NCBI RefSeq assembly: GCF_029439465.1
Contig: NZ_JAROAV010000028.1
Coordinates: 434,001 to 498,000 of the forward strand
From: Luteipulveratus flavus
Lineage (GTDB): Bacteria > Actinomycetota > Actinomycetes > Actinomycetales > Dermatophilaceae
Direction: 5' to 3'
Length of the DNA stretch: 64,000 bases
Part shown: positions 23,703-32,974 of the stretch, piece by piece
How the letters are laid out: each line of letters begins with the position of its first letter
Position numbering within the stretch: the stretch's first letter is position 1
Position numbers and translations under genes: made by a program
The notes under the pieces: model-generated
The model's database searches: none
The model's input: the letters and a program-made list of their open reading frames with translations, nothing else
Told to the model about the DNA's origin: nothing

Positions 23703-25292
23703 TCAGCACTTCAGTGACTTGCCGGGGTCCTTGCCGTCGAGCAGGTAGTTGTCCACGGCGTTGTCGACACAGGAGTTGGAGCGGCGGTAGGCGGTATGCC
23801 CGTCCCCGTCGTAGGTGATCAGCCGACCGTTCTGCAGCATCGATGCGAGGCGCTGCGACCACTCGTACGGCGTCGCGGGGTCGCGGGTGGTGCCGAGCAC
23901 CAGGATCGGGTCGGACCCGGCCGCGGTGACCTTCTTGGGTGCGCCGGTCGCCTTCACGGGCCACTCGCCACAGATCGCGGTGCCCCAGGCCAGCATCGGA
24001 CCCCACGTCGGCGCGGTCTTCACGAACGACGCCTGGTCCTTCGCGTACGCCGCCGGGTCGCTGCTGGAGTCGCGGTCCAGGCAGTTCACGGCGTTGATCG
24101 CCTGCATGATGTTGCCGCTGTAGGAGCCGCCGGAGTCGCGCTCGGCGTAGGTGTTGGCGAGCTTCATCAGCGCGGTGCCGTCGCCGCCGAACGCGCTGCG
24201 CAGCGCCGAGGTGAGCACGCCCCAGCTGCCCTGGTCGTACATCGCGGCGGCGATGCCCATCGACGCCCAGCCCTCGGTCAGCTTCGAGACGTTGGCGTCA
24301 CCGCTGACGGGGATCGGCTTGGCGTCGACCTGCTTGAGGAAGTCCCGGATCTTCTGCTGGCCGGCCTCCTGGGAGGAGCCGAGTGGGCAGTTCCCGCCCG
24401 CGACACAGTCCTTGACGTACGCCGCGGTCGCCCGCTCGAAGCCCTCGGCCTGACCGCGGTTCATCTCGGTGTTGGTGAGGTCGGGCGCGACGACCCCGTC
24501 GAGCACGAACTTGCCGACGCGCGTAGGGAACTGGTCGGCATACGTCGACCCGAGGAAGGTGCCGTACGACTTGCCCAGGTAGTCCAGCCGGGTCTCACCG
24601 AGGGCGGCCCGCAGGACGTCCATGTCCTTGGCCGCCTCGACGGTCGACACGTGCCCGAGCAGCGGCCCGGCCTTGGTCTTGCACGCGTCGCCGAAGCCCT
24701 TGGCGTTCTTCATCGTCTGCGCCTGCTCGGCCTGGTCGTCCGGGGAGGGGTCGGCACCGAGATAGCTGTCCAGCTGCTGATCGTCCAGGCAGGTGATCGG
24801 CGCGGAACGCTGCACCCCACGCGGGTCGAACCCGACGACGTCGTACGCCTTGCGCACCTTCCCGCTCACGACGAAGTCGGCGGACGCGGCGTAGTCGACG
24901 CCGGAGCCGCCGGGCCCACCGGGGTTGACGACCAGCGAGCCCTTCTTGTCACCGGTCGCCTCCTGCTTCAGGACCGCGACCTGGACCGTCCCGGCCGCCG
25001 GCTTGGCGTAGTCGATCGGAACGGTGAGCCCCGCGCACTTCGCGCCGTCCTGGCAGTCCTCCCACTTCAGCTTCTGGGTGTAGAAGCGCGCCAGCGACGG
25101 AGACGGCGCGGCGTTCGCCGGCGCGGACGTGCTCGCGCCGCCGGTCGTGCCGGTCGCGCTCGGCGGCGCGCCCTCGACGCTGGCGTCCCGGTCGCAACCG
25201 GCGAGCACCGTCGCCAGACCGAGCAGGCCGACCGCGGCCATCCGCCCGTACCCGGGGCGGCGCGATGTCGTCGAACTCACGTGTCGTCTCAT
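23703..25292 (-). CDS. Secreted lipoprotein alpha/beta hydrolase, TAP-like peptidase
   Basis: 529 residues. A signal peptide ends in lipobox LAGC (Cys33 region), followed by a Ser/Thr/Pro-rich linker. The alpha/beta hydrolase domain has NPGGPGGSG (oxyanion), GKSYGT (nucleophile Ser), ILVLGTTRDPATPYEW (acid) and GDGHTAY (His), the pattern of tripeptidyl aminopeptidases (SlpD/E, TAP). Eight Cys imply disulfides outside the cell. It likely trims peptides at the surface; a role in RiPP leader trimming is possible only by proximity. Confidence 0.88.
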   Translation of the reverse strand: MRRHVSSTTSRRPGYGRMAAVGLLGLATVLAGCDRDASVEGAPPSATGTTGGASTSAPANAAPSPSLARFYTQKLKWEDCQDGAKCAGLTVPIDYAKPAAGTVQVAVLKQEATGDKKGSLVVNPGGPGGSGVDYAASADFVVSGKVRKAYDVVGFDPRGVQRSAPITCLDDQQLDSYLGADPSPDDQAEQAQTMKNAKGFGDACKTKAGPLLGHVSTVEAAKDMDVLRAALGETRLDYLGKSYGTFLGSTYADQFPTRVGKFVLDGVVAPDLTNTEMNRGQAEGFERATAAYVKDCVAGGNCPLGSSQEAGQQKIRDFLKQVDAKPIPVSGDANVSKLTEGWASMGIAAAMYDQGSWGVLTSALRSAFGGDGTALMKLANTYAERDSGGSYSGNIMQAINAVNCLDRDSSSDPAAYAKDQASFVKTAPTWGPMLAWGTAICGEWPVKATGAPKKVTAAGSDPILVLGTTRDPATPYEWSQRLASMLQNGRLITYDGDGHTAYRRSNSCVDNAVDNYLLDGKDPGKSLKC

Positions 25293-25349
25293 TTCGCTGG
25301 AGGTTGTACGTCCGTGTAGACGCTAACCGACCGACCTGGACGCGCCCGC

Positions 25350-26489
25350 TCAGCGAGGCAACCGGAGGGAGATCGCCATCGCCTCCAGCGCGAGCAGCGG
25401 AGGCACGTTGGCCTCGATCCGCTCGCGCGCCGTGCCGATGGCGTCCATCGCGAGGAGAAGCTGCTCGGATGACAGGGCCCCGGCGAGCGTACGGACCTCG
25501 TCCGCCAGGTCGGCGTTGACGAGCTCGACCGGCGAACCCGCCTGCGTGACGAGGGCGTCCCGGTAGATCGACAGCAGATCGACGAGCGACCGGTCCACGA
25601 CGTCTCGTCCGAACCGGGTGGCCCGGGTCTTCTGCTCCTTCTCCAGCGCGGCCACCTGGGACCGGATGTGCGGCGGCTGGGTCCGAGCCTCGGGGTCCGC
25701 ACCGAGCTGCTCGAGCAGCCTGGTCTTCTCGGCCGCGTCCCGCTCGGCCGAGCTGGCCGACTGCTCCTGGGTGGCGATCGCCGCGAGGTTCGCCGCGGCC
25801 TCCATCGCGTCGCCCAGCGACCGGATCCTGCCCGCCAGGCGCAGGATGTCGCGGCGCCGGCCGCGAGCGCCCTCGTCGCGGGCGAGCCGCCGAGCGAGCC
25901 CGACGTGCGACTGGGCGGCTCGGGCGGCGTACTCGGCCATCGCCGGCTCGATGCCGTCCCGCCGGGTCAGCAGCTCGGCGACCGCGGCCACCGGAGGCGT
26001 CCGCAGCCGTACGTGCCGGGAGCGGCTGCGGATGGTGATGATGACGTCCTCGACCGACGGCGCGCACAGCAGCCAGACCGTCCGCTCGACCGGCTCCTCC
26101 AGCGCCTTCAGCAGGGCGTCGGCCGCCCGCTCGGTCAGGCGGTCGGCGTCCTCGATGACAATGACGCGCCACGCTCCGACGGAGGGTCGGTGCTGCGCCA
26201 GCTGGGCGAGCTCGCGCGCATCCTTGACCTGGATGGACAGCCCCTGGGTGGCCATCACGGTCAGGTCGGCGTGGCTGCCGTCCAGGACGGTGTGGCACTC
26301 GTGGCAGGTGCCGCAGCCGCCGTCCGGGCACAGCAGCGCGGCGGCGAACGCGCGCGCCGCCGTCGAGCGCCCCGAACCCGGCGGCCCGGTCAGCAGCCAG
26401 GCGTGCGTCATCCGCGCCCGGTCCGCGACGGCGTCCCGCAGCGTCGTGACGGCCTGCTCCTGGCCGATGACGTCCCGCCAGACGCTCAT
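25350..26489 (-). CDS. holB: DNA polymerase III subunit delta'
   Basis: 379 residues. AAA+ clamp-loader fold with Walker A variant GPPGSGRST (35-43; Arg replaces Lys, so probably non-hydrolysing, as usual for delta'), a zinc module with Cys54, 59, 62 and 65 (CPDGGCGTCHEC), Walker B VIVIEDADRL, and sensor 1 IRSRSRHV. It loads the sliding clamp in the holoenzyme. Directly follows tmk with an ATGA overlap, the standard bacterial arrangement. Confidence 0.95.
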   Translation of the reverse strand: MSVWRDVIGQEQAVTTLRDAVADRARMTHAWLLTGPPGSGRSTAARAFAAALLCPDGGCGTCHECHTVLDGSHADLTVMATQGLSIQVKDARELAQLAQHRPSVGAWRVIVIEDADRLTERAADALLKALEEPVERTVWLLCAPSVEDVIITIRSRSRHVRLRTPPVAAVAELLTRRDGIEPAMAEYAARAAQSHVGLARRLARDEGARGRRRDILRLAGRIRSLGDAMEAAANLAAIATQEQSASSAERDAAEKTRLLEQLGADPEARTQPPHIRSQVAALEKEQKTRATRFGRDVVDRSLVDLLSIYRDALVTQAGSPVELVNADLADEVRTLAGALSSEQLLLAMDAIGTARERIEANVPPLLALEAMAISLRLPR

Positions 26490-27133
26490 GCCGACTCACC
26501 CACCAGGTCGCCGACGCAACCCTTGACGATCTGCGCGACCTCGGCGGCGGGCAGCGCGGCGTCGACCACCAGGTAACGGTGCGCCTCGGCCTCGGCGAGC
26601 TCGAGGAAGTGACGGCGCACCCGCTCGTGGAAGTCGTCGCCCTCGCTCTCCAGGCGGTCGTGGACGTCCCCGCGGCGCGCGCGCCCCACCTCGGGGGTGA
26701 CGTCCAGCAGGACGGTCAGCGTCGGGCGCAGGTCCTCGGTCGCCCACAGCGAGAGCCGCTGCACCTCCTGGGCGTCCAGGTCGCGGCCGGCACCCTGGTA
26801 GGCGACGGAGGAGTCGAGGTAGCGGTCCTGCAGCACCACGGCGCCGCGTTCCAACGCAGGCCGGACGACGGTCGTCACGTGCTGGGCGCGGTCGGCCGCG
26901 AAGAGCAGCGCCTCCGCCCGCGGCGCGAGGTGGTCGCCGTGCAGCACGAGCTCGCGGATCTGCTGCCCGACCGGCGTCCCGCCCGGCTCACGGGTGACCA
27001 CGACCTCGTGACCGCCCTCGCGCAGCCAGGCGGCGAGCCGCTCGATCTGGGTGCTCTTGCCGGCGCCGTCGCCGCCCTCGAACGCGATGAAGACTCCCGA
27101 CGCACCGGACGGGGACGTACTGGCTGGCGGCAT
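26486..27133 (-). CDS. tmk: Thymidylate kinase
   Basis: 215 residues. P-loop FEGGDGAGKST at 19-28, DR(Y/x) motif QDRYLDSSVAYQGAGRDL, REPGGTPVG for dTMP binding, and a LID with DVHDRLESEGDDFHERVRR. It phosphorylates dTMP to dTDP. A ~12-residue Ser/Pro-rich N-terminal extension precedes the fold. Overlaps holB by four bases. Confidence 0.97.
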   Translation of the reverse strand: MPPASTSPSGASGVFIAFEGGDGAGKSTQIERLAAWLREGGHEVVVTREPGGTPVGQQIRELVLHGDHLAPRAEALLFAADRAQHVTTVVRPALERGAVVLQDRYLDSSVAYQGAGRDLDAQEVQRLSLWATEDLRPTLTVLLDVTPEVGRARRGDVHDRLESEGDDFHERVRRHFLELAEAEAHRYLVVDAALPAAEVAQIVKGCVGDLVGESA

Positions 27134-27331
27134 GGCGATGAGCCTAGGCCAGCCCTACGACGACGGCCGCTTCACCGCCCAAGCCGGTCGCTGCGTCAGG
27201 CCGTCGACCACCCGCCGTCGGCGATGCGGATCGGACGTCGTGCAACTTCAGCGTCGCTCGGGCGTCTTCACCGCATAGGTCCCGGGCGGCGCTCGCCGTC
27301 CGGCAAGGGGTCACCACAGGGGAGAAGCATC

Positions 27332-28009
27332 ATGAAGAGCAACCGTCAGCGGTTCGCCATTGCCTGCGGCGCCGGCATCACGGCCGCCGTCACCACGATC
27401 GTCATCGCGACCTCCGGTCACGCGGCGACCACGCCGGGCGCCACCGCGAGCGCCGGGTCGACCTCGCCGGCGCCGACCGCGTCGTCGCCCGGCACCAGCC
27501 CCGCCACATCTTCGACCGGGTCGCCCACGACCAGCCCCGGCGGCACGGGTACTCCGACCGGCGACAGCACGGCCACCGTCCCGCCGCCCAGCGGCGGCAG
27601 CACGGGCATCACGACCCGGCCCGGGCCGTGCGGGCCGGGCATGCACGGCTCTGACTCCATGACGGTGACGTACACCGCGTCGGCGGGTAGCAGCTCGGCC
27701 GGGACGTACGACGTCTGGGTGCGCTCGCGGCAGGCCGCCGCCGGCTCCTGGCGCAAGGAGCTCGGCCACATCGAGCCCGGGCAGTCACGCACGGTCCGGC
27801 TGTCCTGGCCGGCGCAGTACGCGGACGTCGCCGTCTACGTCGGCTACCAGTCCGAGGTGGACACCAGCGAGACCGTGGCGTACGACGCGCATCCGCACTT
27901 CACGACCTGCGGTTCGGCAGCGCCGTCCACGACCGGGCCGAGCGCGCCGCAGACGGCCGAGCCGCCGACGCCGTCGCCGGTCACGACCGCGCTCGGCGTC
28001 ACCGGCTGA
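27332..28009 (+). CDS. Secreted Ser/Thr/Pro-rich protein, unknown function
   Basis: 225 residues. Signal peptide AIACGAGITAAVTTIVIATS ending near GHA-AT, then ~75 residues of Thr/Ser/Pro/Gly linker, then a ~90-residue beta-rich domain (SMTVTYTASAG, AGTYDVWVRSRQAAA, TVRLSWPAQYADVAVYVGYQ) with two Cys, and a Pro-rich tail. Looks like a wall-associated or exported adhesin-like domain. GGGAGA precedes the ATG. Convergent with the MerR gene. Confidence 0.75.
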   Translation: MKSNRQRFAIACGAGITAAVTTIVIATSGHAATTPGATASAGSTSPAPTASSPGTSPATSSTGSPTTSPGGTGTPTGDSTATVPPPSGGSTGITTRPGPCGPGMHGSDSMTVTYTASAGSSSAGTYDVWVRSRQAAAGSWRKELGHIEPGQSRTVRLSWPAQYADVAVYVGYQSEVDTSETVAYDAHPHFTTCGSAAPSTTGPSAPQTAEPPTPSPVTTALGVTG

Positions 28010-28019
28010 CGCCCTTCCG

Positions 28020-28070
28020 AGACGCCCGGTGCGGGGGTGGCACCGAGTGCCGCCCCCGCCCCGGGCGTCT
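28020..28070. terminator. Bidirectional hairpin terminator
   Basis: Outer stem AGACGCCCGG/CCGGGCGTCT encloses an inner GC hairpin around CACCGAGTG. Lies between convergent genes ending at 28009 and 28079. Confidence 0.75.
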
Positions 28071-28078
28071 ACGGCGGC

Positions 28079-28840
28079 TCAGTCCTGCCCAGCGCGCTCG
28101 CTGCTGGCGTGGATGGCGTCGCGGACCCACTCGGCGAGGCCGGGCGCGTCGAACGCGTCGTCGTACGCCTTCGTGTACCTGGGGTCGGCCACGTACATGT
28201 CCCCGAGGGCGCGGTGCATCTGTGGCGACACGTCGTAGAACCAGCGCGTCATGTGCTCCCGGTGCGCTTCGACGGCGTCGGCGGCCACGACGTTGTCAGC
28301 CGGCGTGCGGGCCTTGAACAGCGCCGCGAGACGGGCCTGGATCTGGTCGCCCTCCGCCTTGATCTGCGCCCAGTCGGCCTGGGTGTAGGTCTTCGCGCGC
28401 CGCTGCGACTCCTTCCAGGCGTCCGTGTCACCCCAGCGCTCCTGCGCCTCCGCCTGGCGCTCCTCGTAGCTCTCGCCGAACAGCTGCTTCATGTCGTCGG
28501 TGGTCATCGGCTGGTCTGCCATGGTCTTCTCCAGTGCGTTGTCGATCGCTGTGACGAGCCGGTTCATCTCGTCCAGCCGGGCCATGACCGCGGCGCGCTG
28601 CCGGCGCAGGTGCGTGGCGGCGTCGCCGGACTCCAGCAGCTGGGCGATCTCCTCCAGCGGCAGCTCCAGCCGCCGGTACACCACGATGTGCTGCAGCCGG
28701 ACCAGGTCGTCCTCGGTGTAGAGCCGGTACCCGGACGCCGACCGCTCGCTGGGTACGAGCAGCCCGATCCGGTGGTAATGGTGCAGCGTCCGCACGGTGA
28801 TCCCGAGCTGCTCGGCCACCTGTCCCACCGTGTACGCCAT
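28079..28840 (-). CDS. MerR-family regulator with TipAS-like ligand domain
   Basis: 253 residues from ATG 28840, chosen because GGAGG lies eight bases upstream; an ATG at 28870 has no such site. The MerR helix-turn-helix is YTVGQVAEQLGITVRTLHHY with the wing GYRLYTEDDLVRL, then a dimerisation helix, then a TipAS domain (WAQIKAEGDQIQARLAALF, HREHMTRWFYDVSPQMHRAL). TipA-type proteins bind drugs covalently or tightly and activate efflux genes. Probably autoregulated through the dyad at 28887-28901. Confidence 0.9.
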   Translation of the reverse strand: MAYTVGQVAEQLGITVRTLHHYHRIGLLVPSERSASGYRLYTEDDLVRLQHIVVYRRLELPLEEIAQLLESGDAATHLRRQRAAVMARLDEMNRLVTAIDNALEKTMADQPMTTDDMKQLFGESYEERQAEAQERWGDTDAWKESQRRAKTYTQADWAQIKAEGDQIQARLAALFKARTPADNVVAADAVEAHREHMTRWFYDVSPQMHRALGDMYVADPRYTKAYDDAFDAPGLAEWVRDAIHASSERAGQD

Positions 28841-28886
28841 CGCCGGCACCTCCGCCCTTCCGTCGGTCATGGGACGAGCGTGCTCG

Positions 28887-28907
28887 CTGACGCGACGTCA
28901 GGGTCAA
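28887..28907 (-). promoter_or_regulatory. MerR-type promoter dyad
   Basis: A perfect palindrome CTGACG-CGA-CGTCAG at 28887-28901 abuts a TTGACC -35-like hexamer (minus strand, 28907-28902). MerR operators sit between -35 and -10, as here, about 50 bases upstream of the regulator's start. Confidence 0.7.
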
Positions 28908-28914
28908 GCCGCGT

Positions 28915-29298
28915 TCACGGGTCTACCGCGAATCCCCGCAGAACTCGCGCGATCTGCTCGACGTCTTCGGTCCTACCTGTCGCCACGGCCAGCACGAGCT
29001 GCTCTGCCGCGTCCACGTCGAAGTCAGGATCGAGCTCGCCGATGCCGTTCACCTCGATGAACGTCCATGCGGTGTTCCAGCCGGCGCGCTTGTTGCCGTC
29101 GACAAAGGGATGGTTGCGCTGCAGGGAGTGCATCAGGGCGGCCGCCTTGACCCACGGGTCGGGGTAGGCGTCCTCGCCGAAGACCGTTGCACACGGTCGG
29201 GCGAGGGCGGACGCGAGCAGACCTGCGTCCCTGACCTGCGCCTCGACCCCGACCGCGACGAGCACGGCGATGACGTCGCGCTGGGTCGGGTACCGCAT
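28915..29298 (-). CDS. doc: Doc-family (Fic fold) toxin
   Basis: 127 residues, the length of Doc toxins. The active loop HPFVDGNKRAGW matches the Doc motif HxFx(D/N)GNKR, in which Lys replaces the Fic Arg; such enzymes phosphorylate EF-Tu rather than AMPylate. It overlaps its antitoxin by one base (TGATG). The active-site residues are all present, so it should be functional. Confidence 0.92.
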   Translation of the reverse strand: MRYPTQRDVIAVLVAVGVEAQVRDAGLLASALARPCATVFGEDAYPDPWVKAAALMHSLQRNHPFVDGNKRAGWNTAWTFIEVNGIGELDPDFDVDAAEQLVLAVATGRTEDVEQIARVLRGFAVDP

Positions 29299-29489
29299 CA
29301 GGCCAGGCGGTCGTTCAGCTCCGCCGACTTGCGCGCCACCTGGGCGGCCACGTCCGCGTACGACCTGGACGTCACGGCCTCCATGACCGCACGGTGCGCA
29401 AAGGTCCGTAGCGAGGTGCCCTCGCGCTCCGCGGACTCGCGCAGGTCCTGGAGCTCGTCGTCGGTGAACGTCAGGCTGAGTCCGGGCAT
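29298..29489 (-). CDS. Antitoxin of Doc system
   Basis: 63 residues from ATG 29489. The pattern LSLTFTDDELQDLRESAERE plus TSLRTFAHRAVMEAV resembles a ribbon-helix-helix DNA-binding domain; the tail VARKSAELNDRLA may wrap the toxin. Not a Phd fold by eye. Immediately upstream of doc, as usual for type II antitoxins. Confidence 0.8.
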   Translation of the reverse strand: MPGLSLTFTDDELQDLRESAEREGTSLRTFAHRAVMEAVTSRSYADVAAQVARKSAELNDRLA

Positions 29490-29493
29490 GCGG

Positions 29494-30747
29494 TCATCGT
29501 ACGCCGCGTGGTACCTGTCTCGGTACCACGACGAGCCGCCCCGCGATGCCGACGACCAGGACGACCACACCTAGCGCGACCGACCGCCACGGCAGCGTCG
29601 CCACCAGCGACAGGCAGCCGAGGAGCCCGATCACCTGCAGGGCCCTCGGGTAGATCCGGTACTCCCCCGACTGCGTCAGCGCCGACGCGTTCGCGACCGC
29701 GTAGTAGAGCAGCACCCCGAACGAGGAGAACCCGATCGCGCCGCGCAGGTCGGCCACCAGCACCAGCGCCGCGACCACCAGGCCGACGGTCAGCTCGGCG
29801 CGGTGCGGCACCTGGTACGTCGGGTGCACGGCTGCGAGCGGACGCGGCAGGTCTCCCTCGCGCGCCATCGCCAGCGAGGTCCGCCCGATGCCGGCGACCA
29901 GGGCGAGCAGGGCTCCGGTCGCGGCCAGCGCGCCGGCGACCCGGACGAGCGGCTCGGCCCACGACCAGGTGGCACCGGCGGCGTCGGCCAGCGGTGCCGT
30001 CGCCCCGGCCAGTCGGTCCGCACCCAGGACGCCGAGGGTGCTCATGCCGACCACCACGTACACGACGATGGCGAGCGACAGCGCGATCAGGATGGCCAGC
30101 GGGATCGTTCGACGCGGGTCGCGCACCTCCTCGCCCATGGTCGCGATCCGCGCGTAGCCCGCGAACGCGAAGAAGAGCAGCCCCGCGGACTGCCAGATGC
30201 CGTACAGGTCAACGGATCCCGAGGACCAGACGCGGCTGCCGGAGAACGAGCCGCCACCCAGGCAGGCCACCACGAGCACGGCCAGCAGCACGAGCACGAC
30301 TCCGACGATCACCTTGGTGGCCAACGCCGTTCGCGTCACGCCGCGCAGGTTGACCGCGGTCACCGCCAGCACGACTGCGGCGGCCACCGGACGCTGCCAC
30401 CCGTCCGGCACGGCGTACGCCGCAGCCGTCATCGCCATCGCGGCGCAGCTGGCGGTCTTGCCGATGACGAAGCACCAGCCCGCGAGGTACCCCCACCACG
30501 GGCCCAGCCGCTCCCGCCCGTACACGTAGGTGCCGCCGGACGCGGGGTACTGCGCGGCGAGCTGGCCGGAGGAGGTGGCGTTGCAGAAGGCCACGACCGC
30601 GGCGAGCGCCAGCCCGACCAGAAGCCAGGAGCCGGCCGCAGCGGCCGCGGGCGCGAATGCCGCGAACACCCCGGCACCGATCATCGAGCCGAGCCCGACG
30701 GTGACCGCGTCCCCGAGCCCCAGCCGCCGCGCGAGTGTCGTCGTCAC
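29494..30747 (-). CDS. APC-family amino-acid permease
   Basis: 417 residues with about 12 hydrophobic helices. The first helix has GLGSMIGAGVFAAF, the conserved unwound-helix motif of APC transporters, and GGTYVYGRERLGPWWGYLAGW follows in helix 3. Likely a proton-coupled amino-acid or amine transporter; substrate unknown. Overlaps the upstream HIT-like gene by four bases and ends near the antitoxin. Confidence 0.88.
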   Translation of the reverse strand: MTTTLARRLGLGDAVTVGLGSMIGAGVFAAFAPAAAAAGSWLLVGLALAAVVAFCNATSSGQLAAQYPASGGTYVYGRERLGPWWGYLAGWCFVIGKTASCAAMAMTAAAYAVPDGWQRPVAAAVVLAVTAVNLRGVTRTALATKVIVGVVLVLLAVLVVACLGGGSFSGSRVWSSGSVDLYGIWQSAGLLFFAFAGYARIATMGEEVRDPRRTIPLAILIALSLAIVVYVVVGMSTLGVLGADRLAGATAPLADAAGATWSWAEPLVRVAGALAATGALLALVAGIGRTSLAMAREGDLPRPLAAVHPTYQVPHRAELTVGLVVAALVLVADLRGAIGFSSFGVLLYYAVANASALTQSGEYRIYPRALQVIGLLGCLSLVATLPWRSVALGVVVLVVGIAGRLVVVPRQVPRGVR

Positions 30748-31247
30748 GCCGCCGCCATCGCCGTACGGATGCGTTCACCGGTCCGAGCGATCTCCTCGCG
30801 CGGGAGCGGCTCCATGGCGTCCTCCCAGACCGGCAGCAGGTGCCCGGCCATGTCGAGCCGGCCGAGAGGTCGGGGCAGGAACCAGACGTGGAAGTGCGAA
30901 CCGCCGTCGCCCCACCGGTACAGGTGCACGCGAGCGACGTCACCCAGACCCAGCAGCGCCCTGTCCACCTTCGCGCAGACCACCCCGAAGCCGGCCTGGC
31001 CCTCCGGCGACAGGTCCGAGAACGAGTCGACGTGCTCGGCACTGGCCAGCCAGACCGCACCGCGCAGCGAGGTACTGCCGGGGTTGTGCAGGTGCCAGTG
31101 CTCGTCCGACCAGAGCACGTCGGCGCGGTCGGACCAGTCGCAGGCGCCGCACGGACCGCCGCCGGACTCGCCGCGCCGGGGCGGCTCGGGCACAACCAGG
31201 TCAGCGGGCTCGCGCAGGGTCAGGGGCTCGGCGTAGGGCAGGGACAT
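30744..31247 (-). CDS. HIT-like fold protein
   Basis: 167 residues from ATG 31247, which has GAGGAGG six bases upstream. Two Cys pairs are seen (CGACDW) and a HIT-like active segment GSHFHVWFLPRP. Relatives are nucleotide-binding hydrolases or transferases, but the full HxHxHxx triad is incomplete, so catalysis is unsure. Translationally coupled to the permease. Confidence 0.65.
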   Translation of the reverse strand: MSLPYAEPLTLREPADLVVPEPPRRGESGGGPCGACDWSDRADVLWSDEHWHLHNPGSTSLRGAVWLASAEHVDSFSDLSPEGQAGFGVVCAKVDRALLGLGDVARVHLYRWGDGGSHFHVWFLPRPLGRLDMAGHLLPVWEDAMEPLPREEIARTGERIRTAMAAA

Positions 31248-31314
31248 CACGGCCTCCTCGGTGTCGTGATCCCAGACTCCGCCGTACGACCGCCGCCGGC
31301 TTGATCGGCCTTGC

Positions 31315-31950
31315 TCACTCCGTGCCATGCCGGTTCGCGAGCCACTCCTCGCGCAGGATCGCCAGGTGCAGGTCGTCCCACCACGTGCCGTCCTCTCCGA
31401 GCACCGCCTGCACCGAGCGGCCCTCCAATCGGAGCCCGTGCCGACGCAGCAAACGCTCCGAGGCGACGTTGCCGGCGAAGACGTCCGCGCGGACGCGCCT
31501 CAGGCCGAGCGGCCCGAAAGCCATGCGCAGCAACGCATCTGCGATCTCACCACCCCAACCCTGACCCTGCTTGTCGTGGTGCAGCGTGTAGCCGATCACG
31601 CCCTCCCACTCCGAGGTCGCGACACGTCCCACGGCGGACGACGGCGTGAACCCGATCAGGGCGTCGCCCCACATCCGACCGTCGGTGGGGTCCACCACCG
31701 CGAGCGCCAGGCCCGGCTCGGTGGTGTCCGGCGTCATCCGGTGCACGTTGTACGCGACGCGTCGCTCGACGTCCGCGCGCGTCATGGCCGGGCTGCCGCA
31801 GTACCACTGCACCTGCGGGTCGGACCGGAACGCCAGCATCGCCTCGACGTCGTCGGACACGATGGGCCGCAGCAGCAACCGCTCGGTCCGCCACGGCAGC
31901 TCGACCATCCCGACTCCCGGTCGGTCCACCTCGAGTCGCTCAGCACTCAT
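31315..31950 (-). CDS. GNAT N-acetyltransferase (RimJ/RimL type)
   Basis: 211 residues. It has TERLLLRPIVSDDVEAMLAF at the start, IGYTLHHDKQGQGWGGEIAD containing the acetyl-CoA Q/RxxGxG/A loop, and the C-terminal GLRRVRADVFAGNVASERLL with RRHGLRLEG. This is the RimJ/L pattern, acetylating protein N-termini or small amines. Stand-alone gene. Confidence 0.9.
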   Translation of the reverse strand: MSAERLEVDRPGVGMVELPWRTERLLLRPIVSDDVEAMLAFRSDPQVQWYCGSPAMTRADVERRVAYNVHRMTPDTTEPGLALAVVDPTDGRMWGDALIGFTPSSAVGRVATSEWEGVIGYTLHHDKQGQGWGGEIADALLRMAFGPLGLRRVRADVFAGNVASERLLRRHGLRLEGRSVQAVLGEDGTWWDDLHLAILREEWLANRHGTE

Positions 31951-31977
31951 GGCGCCATGCTCGCACCCGGCCGGACA

Positions 31978-32847
31978 TCACGTTCGTGCGAACACCCCGA
32001 GGGCGTCGTACGCGATCCAGGACCCCTGGTCCTTGGCGATCTCCAGGACGTTCTCCCCCGCCCGGAACAGACTGCGCCGCAACGGCCGCTCGAGGTACGC
32101 CGGGCCCGCGCCGTGTCCCGGCGCGCCGCGCTCGGACAGGAACGACGCGTCACCCTCGTCGGCAAAGATCAGCGGCTCCAGACGGACACCGTTGACCGCC
32201 AGACCGGCCGCACCGGCCCGTACGGGGTGCCGGTCGGTCAGCCACACGGCCAGGTCGAGGTCGTCCACCGGCGGGGTGTCGAGCCGGAAGCGCAGCCGGA
32301 ACCGGTGCGAACGCCGTCCCGCCCAGGCGTCGTCCGGACCGGGCTGCAGGTAGCTCCACGCCACGTCGGCGCGGTCCCGGCCGTGGGTGAAGTCGACGTC
32401 GGCCGGGAAGACCGACTGGTACCGCACAAATCCCCCGGGTGACAGCGCCAGCTCCCGCCCGCGCCCGTCGAACCGGCCGACCGTCGCGACCGGCGTCCCG
32501 GTCACGGTGACCGACGTCGTCGAGGTCGCCGTGACCGGGTCGCTCGTCGACAGCGCAGCACCGTGGACGTCGACCGCCACGACGGCGTACTCCCAGCTCT
32601 CACCCTGTGCGCTGAGCCCGTGCTGAGCGAACATCGGCGGCTGCAGCTCGGCCAGCAAGTTCTCCGCGCGCGGCCGCAGCCGGGCGGCCGACGAGCGCCG
32701 TACGTGCTGACCGTGCACGCGGTAGCCGACCACGTCGGGATGGTGGGAGGGGTCCCAGGTCACGCTGATGCGGCGCAGGTCGCCGGAGGCCCGTGCCTCC
32801 AGACGTGAACCCGTGCCCGCCACGCGGTTCGAGGGAGCGAGTGCCAT
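31978..32847 (-). CDS. Fibronectin-III / polysaccharide-lyase-like domain protein
   Basis: 289 residues. The first ~110 residues look like a fibronectin type III domain (RRISVTWDPSHHPDVVGYRV, WEYAVVAVDVHGAAL). The rest resembles the C-terminal beta-sandwich of rhamnogalacturonate lyases, ending AGENVLEIAKDQGSWIAYDA-LGVF. No signal peptide and no lyase catalytic domain, so likely a carbohydrate-binding or structural protein. Start ATG 32847 has AGGGGGG upstream. Family assignment is tentative. Confidence 0.55.
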   Translation of the reverse strand: MALAPSNRVAGTGSRLEARASGDLRRISVTWDPSHHPDVVGYRVHGQHVRRSSAARLRPRAENLLAELQPPMFAQHGLSAQGESWEYAVVAVDVHGAALSTSDPVTATSTTSVTVTGTPVATVGRFDGRGRELALSPGGFVRYQSVFPADVDFTHGRDRADVAWSYLQPGPDDAWAGRRSHRFRLRFRLDTPPVDDLDLAVWLTDRHPVRAGAAGLAVNGVRLEPLIFADEGDASFLSERGAPGHGAGPAYLERPLRRSLFRAGENVLEIAKDQGSWIAYDALGVFART

Positions 32848-32974
32848 CACCGGACCCCCCTTCTCGTGCTCTGCCCAGGTGTGGTTGGTCCTACTCTGAA
32901 CCGCCGACGTGGCCTCCGCGCGACGCACGGGTGACCGTCGGGTGACCTTTCCCGAGGGCGTAGGTTCGGCTTCC

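Noticed and set aside
23703-25292. TAP-like peptidase as dedicated RiPP leader protease
   Set aside because: It is separated by a tRNA and palindrome, is exported, and belongs to a family common in actinobacteria without RiPP clusters.
28841-28870. Upstream ATG 28870 as MerR start
   Set aside because: ATG 28840 has a GGAGG site at ideal spacing and gives the usual MerR N-terminus.
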